From: an uncultured Candidatus Saccharibacteria bacterium
GTDB taxonomy: Bacteria > Patescibacteriota > Saccharimonadia > Saccharimonadales > Saccharimonadaceae
Reading direction: 5' to 3'
NCBI GenBank assembly: GCA_937990725.1
Contig: CALKQS010000001.1
Coordinates: 1 to 16,006, forward strand
DNA length: 16,006 bases
Under the pieces are notes generated by a model. The model ran no database searches. It saw nothing but the letters and a program-made list of their open reading frames with translations, and was not told the origin of the DNA. Below, one piece after another: positions 1-5,761 of the stretch; position 1 is the stretch's first letter; every line of letters begins with the position of its first letter. A program made the position numbers and the translations under genes.

Positions 1-346
1 CCTGCGGATCGCACACGCGCACCGTCTCGGTCTCGGCAATGACCTCCTGGACGAAAGGCAGACCCATGAGGGCGGCCAGGGACAGCCCGGCACTGCCGGT
101 GACCGCCCCGCGCACGACGGCACCCGGATAGGCCCGAGCGACCTCGCCCAGCAGCCGGGTCAGCTCACCGCGCACATCCGCATTATGACGCCGGTACTCA
201 GCAAACACCGGAGCCACCGAGGCGGACTGAGCGCCGGCAGGCGCCCCGGGCAGATGCTCCGGAAGAAGGACCAGCTTGATGGTGGTCGAGCCGATATCCA
301 GCCCCATCCGCAAAAGTTGACAAGAAACATCCGAAAGATAATACAT
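1..346 (-). CDS. Acyl-CoA dehydratase activase-like ATPase (ASKHA fold), N-terminal part, cut by window edge
   Basis: The minus strand stays open from an ATG at 346 to the window edge. A second in-frame ATG at 307 begins the conserved part, MGLDIGSTTIKLVLL, which is the phosphate-1 motif of ASKHA ATPases. It is followed by segments resembling EYRRHNADVRGEL, AVTGSAGLSLA and GLPFVQEVIAET. This matches the N-terminus of the activator of 2-hydroxyacyl-CoA dehydratases (HgdC family), including the long fused forms I recall from Actinomyces-type bacteria. The known role is ATP-driven electron transfer that activates a [4Fe-4S] dehydratase or a related reductase. Only about 102-115 residues are visible. 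The ATG at 346 lies 2 bp after the UbiA stop, so the gene could be the fourth of the operon, with 13 extra AT-rich codons. GC content is far above the rest of the window (47 of 60 bases at 61-120). It may be a recent transfer from an actinobacterial partner or a chimeric contig end. Confidence 0.72.
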   Translation of the reverse strand, partial: MYYLSDVSCQLLRMGLDIGSTTIKLVLLPEHLPGAPAGAQSASVAPVFAEYRRHNADVRGELTRLLGEVARAYPGAVVRGAVTGSAGLSLAALMGLPFVQEVIAETETVRVCDPQ

Positions 347-348
347 AA

Positions 349-1182
349 TTATCCACCATTAAAAGTGATCAATGTTCCTAAAGTCATGAGAGACCCCCAT
401 TGTGAAACTGTAAATAAGCGCCATCTACTGTTTATCATGCGCTTATACAATAAAAACTGAGATCCAGAAGTGATGATGAACAACCAGGCGTTAGCATATA
501 AAATAAAAGAGTGATGGCTTGGAATACAAACAAAGCATACGGATGCGACCCATAGCACCCAAGAGCAATGATCAGCGATCGAGGCGCCAAAGACAACGGG
601 GATCGTCCTAATCTTAGCGGCAGCATCTCCGAGAGTGTCGTGAACATCCATGAGTAATTCGCGGTGAGCGATATAGAAACTAAACGACAAAAGTAGAAAT
701 AGATTCCCAGAATTAAAAGAACCACTTTCTATGACACCGAACAACGGAGGGAGCATCACGCTAAAACCTACGTAAAAGTCTTTACATATAGCGAAAATAT
801 TCTTAATCGAAGGATAAAATAGACATAAAATAAAATAGCTCACAAGTAATAATGCGTGGACTTCGAGAATAAGTGTTGAGATTAGGAGTGGGATAGAAAT
901 ACAAATGACAATAGCTACCCAAAACAGAGATGTTTCCCTGTTAAGTGATCCGCTCACCAGTGGCCTATATGGTTTACTGAACGAATCAGAAGTGATATCA
1001 TTAATATCGTTCAGCAAAAACACCGAGAGCGTAATTAGCGTAGTTACCAACCCTCCAAGCAGCCCTGCAGAAGTGAAGTTTGATCGAAACGATAGAAGTG
1101 CAACCCATCCTCCTAAACACAAACTGGTTGGAAAATGAGCACTTTTAGCGACCTCACATAGCTGGGCAATTCGAAGTAACAT
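349..1182 (-). CDS. UbiA-family prenyltransferase (integral membrane)
   Basis: The 277-residue protein has the two Asp-rich motifs of the UbiA superfamily. The first is NDINDITSD at residues 58-66, followed by KPYRPLVSG at 70-78. The second is DVHDTLGD at 179-186, followed by an RTIPVVFG stretch. Hydrophobic segments between and after the motifs suit the usual 8-9 helix fold. Known members use Mg2+-bound prenyl diphosphate to prenylate an aromatic or lipid acceptor in the membrane; the acceptor cannot be told from sequence. The heme-farnesylating branch (CtaB) looks unlikely because its signature motifs are absent. I chose the ATG at 1182, preceded by AGGTGTAGG; a TTG one codon upstream is also possible. 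It is the third gene of a minus-strand operon, 73 bp after the membrane-protein gene. DNA is AT-rich compared with fusA. Family assignment is firm; substrate is unknown. Confidence 0.88.
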   Translation of the reverse strand: MLLRIAQLCEVAKSAHFPTSLCLGGWVALLSFRSNFTSAGLLGGLVTTLITLSVFLLNDINDITSDSFSKPYRPLVSGSLNRETSLFWVAIVICISIPLLISTLILEVHALLLVSYFILCLFYPSIKNIFAICKDFYVGFSVMLPPLFGVIESGSFNSGNLFLLLSFSFYIAHRELLMDVHDTLGDAAAKIRTIPVVFGASIADHCSWVLWVASVCFVCIPSHHSFILYANAWLFIITSGSQFLLYKRMINSRWRLFTVSQWGSLMTLGTLITFNGG

Positions 1183-1255
1183 CAAGAGCCTACACCTGAA
1201 AATTTTAGTTGCCGCAATTTACATACAACTGAGTTAAACAATTGAAACACTATCG

Positions 1256-2674
1256 CTAGTTCCTGAAATGAGTAGTAACTTTGAGTATGTGGATAGCTTC
1301 AGTGACAGTGATGACCAGAAGATACATAAAGTAGCACCCGCATACCCACGACCAAGAGTTTAAACCACTAAACCCATTTATCGGCACAGCAGCAATGTTG
1401 AGGCTACCAGTTTTAGCAACATTGATAGAGTACTCGAACATTGAATGCATTGCGACAAAAAATAGAATACATAGTATGGAAAATATGCAAACTAATAAGT
1501 TAACTTTAAATACTCTATCAGCATCTTTCCTCAGCCATTTTATAAAGCTAAACAAAGTAGTAGTAGAAATCTTGGATGAAACTGCCGCCAAAACTCCGCT
1601 GGCTGCAATTACAATTCCAAAAATTTGAACCAACGCAAAGGTCGGAGCAAGTACTTGTAATAGCGGAAAATAGGCAATTCTATCGAGGATTAAGATGCTT
1701 AACAAGACTACTGTCATAGCCGGTATTTGTAATGAAGAAAAGCTCACGCCGTTAGAAATATTCCGATATACTATGCCAGAGTAAACGTGCGAAAATACAA
1801 TCCACATTCCTGATCCCATCAAAAGCACGACTCCGTGAGGCGTAAAACAGAATAGAACTGGAACTACGCAAATTGCAATCACACTAAGGAAAAAAGCTCG
1901 TCTAATGTCCCTCGAGAGAACGAAGTACGATGACTGAATATTCCAAAGGTGAGGGATGATGAGATACCAAGTTAGTATCGATGTGAAGTATAAGCTTCGC
2001 CAAGGCTGACCTACTGGCGCATACGAAACTTCGGTGCGCATATGCTGATATTCCCTGTAAGCAAGTAATAGCACAGTAAACATTATCGCAATAATACAAA
2101 TTACAGTAAGTCGTCGATAAACTCCTTTAGTGTTTCTATTAAGAATCCACAGTGAAACGAGCAGGACTCCCACGAATGCGGAGGCCACATTAGAGATAGA
2201 CAGTCTTGAGTCAGTTAAATACAAGCCTGAGTAACAGTTAATATAAATCGGTATTATGTTGACCGAAAATACAGTTAAACTACCCTGTGATCGTTTCGAA
2301 GCGATAGCAAACGAAACGATAGCCAGAATAATAACTCCTGTTTCGATGAGAGGAACATATAGAAAACTGCCAGTGTAGCGAAATACAAGGAAACAGGACA
2401 ATGCCACAATAACGCACTGCACTCGATAGACGCCATTACTTCGAAATCGATTCTCAACATTGAACATATAAAATATGTTCAATATCAATATTATAACGAT
2501 CCTAAGAAGATCTAGGCTACTATATGAATGTGCGTCGTATAATAACTCCAACTTGGTATGTGAAGGAGTATGTTCTTGTCTCAGGTAATCGATTTTGTGA
2601 ATTAAAAAACAAATGTAATTTAGTATTGTGAAAGCTGCGCCAGATAACGTAGATCTCCGTATCTGCTCGTACAA
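1256..2674 (-). CDS. Polytopic membrane protein of no recognised family (472 aa)
   Basis: I do not recognise this protein. It is almost entirely hydrophobic, with roughly 13-15 candidate membrane helices. Clear examples lie near residues 54-71, 82-105, 108-125, 134-155, 160-180, 188-206 and 225-245, with more up to the C-terminus. No soluble domain, nucleotide-binding loop or obvious catalytic motif is visible. Small polar loops with His, Trp and Tyr, for example around IPHLWNIQSSYF, could form an intramembrane site. The start is probably TTG at 2674, with AGGA six bases upstream; the first internal ATG would remove about 68 residues. It lies 16 bp after the oxidoreductase stop and 73 bp before the UbiA start, so all three are likely cotranscribed. 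Base composition is very AT-rich (18 GC of 60 at 1501-1560, against 34 of 60 in fusA at 6421-6480), suggesting transferred DNA. It could be a transporter, flippase or membrane enzyme. Confidence 0.8.
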   Translation of the reverse strand: MYEQIRRSTLSGAAFTILNYICFLIHKIDYLRQEHTPSHTKLELLYDAHSYSSLDLLRIVIILILNIFYMFNVENRFRSNGVYRVQCVIVALSCFLVFRYTGSFLYVPLIETGVIILAIVSFAIASKRSQGSLTVFSVNIIPIYINCYSGLYLTDSRLSISNVASAFVGVLLVSLWILNRNTKGVYRRLTVICIIAIMFTVLLLAYREYQHMRTEVSYAPVGQPWRSLYFTSILTWYLIIPHLWNIQSSYFVLSRDIRRAFFLSVIAICVVPVLFCFTPHGVVLLMGSGMWIVFSHVYSGIVYRNISNGVSFSSLQIPAMTVVLLSILILDRIAYFPLLQVLAPTFALVQIFGIVIAASGVLAAVSSKISTTTLFSFIKWLRKDADRVFKVNLLVCIFSILCILFFVAMHSMFEYSINVAKTGSLNIAAVPINGFSGLNSWSWVCGCYFMYLLVITVTEAIHILKVTTHFRN

Positions 2675-2690
2675 TTTGCTTCCTGTCTGT

Positions 2691-3995
2691 TTAGTCGTTG
2701 ACGTGTGCCAACACGCGGGCTGCTGCCTGGGCTCCGCTTACTGCAGCACCCTCGAGGTGGGGCGCTTTCATATAGTCTCCGGCAAGAAAGACACCTGGTG
2801 GGAGTCCATCTTCAAATCGTGCAGCAGTTGTTCGTGTAACGCTGCCGACATCAAATACTGGAATTGCAGTATCCCATCGCACGACGTCTACCACCTCACC
2901 ACGACGTGCAGCGTCAGCTACGGATGGCAAGTTCATTCTAGTCAGCTGGTTGACAAGTTCTCGCTGGAGATGCTGCTGTTCTAGGTTACCTTGCACCCTC
3001 CAATAGAATCGAATATATGCAGGCTTGCTCTTTGTCTGAATTACTTTAATTGCGACAAGTGGTGTGACATATTCACTTGAAATGACAATCGTTCGATTTC
3101 CAACACCAAGGTCGTCAGAAACGGATGTTTTAATTATGCCGACTGTGACTGAACTATAGTCAATTGCGTTCAGACTTTTGCTGCAATGCAGACCGCCGTC
3201 TGTCAGGATACGAATTGCATCTCGTGCAGGTGATGCGACAACAACAGATTTAGCGCTAAATGTACCTTGTGATGTATCGACCCGATAGAGGTGGTGGCTT
3301 TCAGCACGGACTGCATCAACCTGTGTATTTAATACATGAGGCACCTTATCGCCGATTGCGGATGGCAGACTACTCATTCCAGAAGGTAGACGATAGAAAT
3401 GCCGGTCTTCCATGACGCCCTTAATAATTGGAGGCACCAATCCGCGTGATGTATGTGCACAATCCCAGAAGAATAGTGCGCGCACCATTGGTTCGAGCAC
3501 ATTCTGGTAGGCCTCTTTCCCAAACGCCTTTTCTCCCCATGTTACAACGGTTTCATTATCAAATCGTTTTAATTCGCGTGTAATAGCTGGTGTTGTCAGC
3601 CGCTTCGCATCAAAGAGCATAGAAACGACTCCGCGTAGTGCGCGTAACTTGCCAGCGCGAGATAACGACGGCGAGGCTTTGAGCGCGCTCAACGGCCAAA
3701 TTGGGCCAAGCGGCTTCGTAGGACGATAGAGCCATGTCTCTTGGCTGTCCTTCTGAGAGGAAGCATCCATACCGCAATCTTTGATGAGTTTGTGGGCAGT
3801 CTCATAAAAACCAGCAAGAAATGATGCACCGGTTTCGATAGTGACGTCTTCATTATAGAAAGACCGTATGCGTCCGCCAAGACGATCATTCTTTTCAAGT
3901 ACTTTGACATGCAACCCACTATCTGTGAGATGTGTTGCGCAGGTTAATCCTGCCATGCCTCCGCCGATGATGATGCAGTCGTACATTGTGTTCAT
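2691..3995 (-). CDS. FAD-dependent oxidoreductase, protoporphyrinogen oxidase / phytoene desaturase / amine oxidase superfamily
   Basis: The N-terminus carries the dinucleotide-binding fold: GGGMAG at residues 11-16, the ribose-binding Glu at 34, and LGGR at 39-42. The C-terminus has the second FAD motif, GVFLAGDYMKAPHLEGAAVSG, from about residue 401. At 434 residues it is shorter than typical carotenoid desaturases (about 490-550) and close to HemY/HemG-like and uncharacterised NAD(P)/FAD-dependent enzymes. Known members oxidise or desaturate hydrophobic substrates or amines; the substrate here is not predictable. It is the first gene of the minus-strand operon with the polytopic protein and UbiA. 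Coding GC content looks intermediate between the AT-rich downstream genes and fusA. A -10-like TATCAT ends six bases before the ATG at 3995, so the mRNA may be leaderless. The ATG at 3986 is an alternative start. Family is firm; specific function is open. Confidence 0.87.
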   Translation of the reverse strand: MNTMYDCIIIGGGMAGLTCATHLTDSGLHVKVLEKNDRLGGRIRSFYNEDVTIETGASFLAGFYETAHKLIKDCGMDASSQKDSQETWLYRPTKPLGPIWPLSALKASPSLSRAGKLRALRGVVSMLFDAKRLTTPAITRELKRFDNETVVTWGEKAFGKEAYQNVLEPMVRALFFWDCAHTSRGLVPPIIKGVMEDRHFYRLPSGMSSLPSAIGDKVPHVLNTQVDAVRAESHHLYRVDTSQGTFSAKSVVVASPARDAIRILTDGGLHCSKSLNAIDYSSVTVGIIKTSVSDDLGVGNRTIVISSEYVTPLVAIKVIQTKSKPAYIRFYWRVQGNLEQQHLQRELVNQLTRMNLPSVADAARRGEVVDVVRWDTAIPVFDVGSVTRTTAARFEDGLPPGVFLAGDYMKAPHLEGAAVSGAQAAARVLAHVND

Positions 3996-4030
3996 ATATT
4001 TATGATATCACTAAGTTAAAATAAGTTAGT
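3996..4030 (-). promoter_or_regulatory. Candidate leaderless promoter of the accessory operon, with direct repeats
   Basis: On the minus strand TATCAT (4007-4002) is separated from the ATG at 3995 by exactly six bases, so the predicted transcript start is the A of the start codon. No Shine-Dalgarno sequence is present. A -35 hexamer at the expected spacing is poor (ACTAAC at 4030-4025). Where it should lie, two copies of TAACTTA (4028-4022 and 4018-4012) are spaced 10 bp apart, one helical turn. That layout would suit an activator or repressor site. The promoter is inferred from sequence only. Confidence 0.45.
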
Positions 4031-4060
4031 GTAGTGTCAGCTATATGTGCGATCAACACA

Positions 4061-5032
4061 CTACCGATACTTCGGCATCTCTACCGTCACTACTTCGCCT
4101 TTGCTGAGGTCGCGGCATTTGTCGCCTTCGTAGATTTGCCGCAGGTCGACTTTCTTAGCATTGCGGAGTTGAGCCTTATAGACATCACAGGAGAGCATAT
4201 CGTTTTGGCGGATCTGGAAGAATACCCAGCGCCCATCACTCGATTGATAAAACAGCGCTGTCCCTTGCGAATTAAAGAGGTGCGACTCGGGTTGTACGCC
4301 ACCCAGTGGTATCTCTGCCAAGCGATAGCCAGCAAGCTTGCTCTCGCGCACCGTCATAGTGCCGACAATGCCGACGTTATAACTCGAACTTGCGGCAGGC
4401 GAGTAGGCGTTGTAGAGAGGAGCTTGCTGCTTAGCGAGGTCTTTGTAATCGGCGGCATCGAGGCATTTGAACTCAACAAAGCGGGTTTCTTTGTTCTTCG
4501 GGTCGTTTGGGTCAAGTGGGGTATTGCTAATCTGGCAGGTTACGTCGCCATTGCTCCGTGTAAAGTCTGCAAGGTATGGGCCGTCTTTATCGCCATCTTG
4601 CACGACATAGCGCGTGAATTGATCATAGTCGAGCATGTGCTCCAGAGCGGTGACGTTGCGCTTGGCCTCAGCCTTGGGCAGAGTAGCAGCAGCACTCTTA
4701 GTTTTACTTGGATCGGTAGCGATAGAATAAAAGCGAGAACCTTCGGCCTTGACCGGTGTTGACAGCGATGACTTAACGGCTTCTGTACCCTTAAAGTACT
4801 TCTTGGCACGCTCGAGCGTCTTGGCGGCGGTGAGCTGCTCCCGTGGGCCAGTCTTGGTCTCGGTGTGTTGTTCGGTGTTCTTGGCTTTATGTGGCCGAGT
4901 TGCGATATAAATAATCCCTGCTGCGATGGCAACAACCACTAAACCAGCCAGAGCAAAGCGTATCGCTAACCCGCGCGGCGTCAGGTGTGAGCGTCGGTAC
5001 TGAGGTGAAGGGGATGATCCACGTGGTTGCAT
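4061..5032 (-). CDS. Membrane-anchored extracytoplasmic protein, unknown function
   Basis: I do not recognise a family. The 323-residue protein has a short basic N-terminus, one transmembrane helix at about residues 26-44 (FALAGLVVVAIAAGIIYIA), then a charged linker and a polar domain that should lie outside the cell. The ectodomain has exactly four cysteines, in contexts VTCQIS, EFKCLD, LSCDVY and GDKCRD, which could form two disulfides. I chose the ATG at 5032 over an upstream GTG at 5047 because TATAAT (5044-5039) would be the promoter -10 and the GTG lies partly upstream of it. It is transcribed divergently from the pilin-like gene, with promoters back to back, so a shared role at the cell surface or with pili is possible. 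That link is inference from position only. Confidence 0.8.
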   Translation of the reverse strand: MQPRGSSPSPQYRRSHLTPRGLAIRFALAGLVVVAIAAGIIYIATRPHKAKNTEQHTETKTGPREQLTAAKTLERAKKYFKGTEAVKSSLSTPVKAEGSRFYSIATDPSKTKSAAATLPKAEAKRNVTALEHMLDYDQFTRYVVQDGDKDGPYLADFTRSNGDVTCQISNTPLDPNDPKNKETRFVEFKCLDAADYKDLAKQQAPLYNAYSPAASSSYNVGIVGTMTVRESKLAGYRLAEIPLGGVQPESHLFNSQGTALFYQSSDGRWVFFQIRQNDMLSCDVYKAQLRNAKKVDLRQIYEGDKCRDLSKGEVVTVEMPKYR

Positions 5033-5038
5033 AGTGTC

Positions 5039-5068
5039 ATTATACACTGCCAGCTAGGTTGGCAGCAA
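5039..5068 (-). promoter_or_regulatory. Promoter of the anchored surface-protein gene, probably leaderless
   Basis: On the minus strand TTGCTG (5068-5063) and TATAAT (5044-5039) are 18 bp apart. The -10 ends six bases before the ATG at 5032, placing the likely transcript start on the start codon. No Shine-Dalgarno sequence could exist in such an mRNA. Confidence 0.62.
5047..5065. promoter_or_regulatory. Dyad CTGCCA-N7-TGGCAG, candidate operator
   Basis: A perfect 6-bp inverted repeat with a 7-bp spacer lies between the -35 and -10 of the minus-strand promoter and just upstream of the pilin promoter. Its position would let one regulator act on both divergent genes. No regulator gene is visible nearby. 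Confidence 0.3.
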
Positions 5069-5074
5069 TGGCCC

Positions 5075-5103
5075 TTGCGCAAACGCACTGCACTTCGTAT
5101 AAT
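5075..5103 (+). promoter_or_regulatory. Promoter of the pilin-like gene, probably leaderless
   Basis: TTGCGC (5075-5080) and TATAAT (5098-5103) are exactly 17 bp apart. The -10 ends seven bases before the ATG at 5111, so the transcript should begin at or one base before the start codon. This promoter also decides the start: the reading frame extends further upstream, but that part precedes the predicted transcript. Confidence 0.68.
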
Positions 5104-5110
5104 GCAAAGC

Positions 5111-5635
5111 ATGAGCGCTATGAAAAATCGGTTGATGCAGAAAAAACACGCTGGCTATACTGTGGTAGAGTTGCTGGTTGTGATCGTTATTATTGCCATC
5201 CTTGCTACATTGACGCTCGTCTCGTACCAACGTATCCAAGCCGGTGCACAGGGGCGGACCCGCGTGGCCGACCTGACGGCAATGCGCCAAGCACTTGATC
5301 GCTACTATACCAAAAATGGTGCATACCCGGTTGCTCAGACTGCTGGTAGTACCACCCCCACTTACCAGCGCCGCGATAGCGCCACATTCTTGCGTCAATT
5401 AGTGCCAGCCTACATTACCACGCTCCCCAGCGTCACACAGGGTACTACTACTGATGGAACCAGCAACACCTATCTTTACGTCACCAATGCTCAACAAACC
5501 GAATACAAGCTACTCTATGTTAATACAAGCGGCCTACCACCAGGTGAGTATGATGCCGTGCCTCAAGCAATGCGCACCACCGCGCCAGACCGCTACGGGG
5601 TGTGGTCAAAAAACGGCGAACGGCTGCCTGGTTAG
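5111..5635 (+). CDS. Type IV pilin-like protein (class III signal peptide)
   Basis: The 174-residue protein starts with a short basic leader and a type IV prepilin cleavage site, KKHAG then YTVVELLVV. The predicted cut is after Gly15, and Glu20 is the conserved +5 residue. Tyr replaces the usual Phe at +1. A hydrophobic helix follows (about 16-38), then a polar globular domain with a pseudopilin-like pattern (ADLTAMRQALDRYYTKNGAYP). Known role: processed by PilD, methylated at +1 and assembled into type IV pili or pseudopili. Saccharibacteria are known to use type IV pili for twitching and host contact. No pil assembly genes are in the window, so whether it is a major or minor subunit is open. 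The start is fixed by the leaderless-type promoter. The C-terminal domain is not recognised. Confidence 0.88.
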   Translation: MSAMKNRLMQKKHAGYTVVELLVVIVIIAILATLTLVSYQRIQAGAQGRTRVADLTAMRQALDRYYTKNGAYPVAQTAGSTTPTYQRRDSATFLRQLVPAYITTLPSVTQGTTTDGTSNTYLYVTNAQQTEYKLLYVNTSGLPPGEYDAVPQAMRTTAPDRYGVWSKNGERLPG

Positions 5636-5650
5636 TCTCTGCGAATGAGC

Positions 5651-5666
5651 TTATCAGGGGTGATAA
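5651..5666 (+). terminator. Short hairpin after the pilin-like gene
   Basis: TTATCA and TGATAA flank a GGGG loop, giving a 6-bp stem 15 bases after the pilin stop. There is no run of T after it, so termination would be weak. It may instead be a binding site near the fusA promoter. Confidence 0.3.
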
Positions 5667-5692
5667 TTACTCTACCGCCCACATTCAATCCA

Positions 5693-5701
5693 TGCTATAA
5701 T
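5693..5701 (+). promoter_or_regulatory. fusA promoter (extended -10)
   Basis: TGCTATAAT is an extended -10 element. The -35 region is poor, which extended -10 promoters tolerate. The transcript would start near 5708, giving a leader of about 54 bases with AGGAG at 5751-5755, six bases before the fusA ATG. The leader also holds a five-codon frame (MLKNT, 5726-5743) whose TAA stop runs straight into a first GGAG. Confidence 0.6.
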
Positions 5702-5761
5702 CAATCGTTGAGAGTTGTATTACTCATGCTAAAAAACACGTAAGGAGAGAAGGAGCCCCCT

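Noticed and set aside
349..3995. Reading the oxidoreductase plus UbiA pair as heme steps (HemY plus CtaB)
   Set aside because: The UbiA motifs NDINDITSD and DVHDTLGD do not match the CtaB signatures, and no other heme gene is present.
4034..4762. Plus-strand open frame opposite the anchored surface-protein gene
   Set aside because: The minus-strand gene has a signal-anchor helix, promoter and sensible composition; the plus frame has no start signals.
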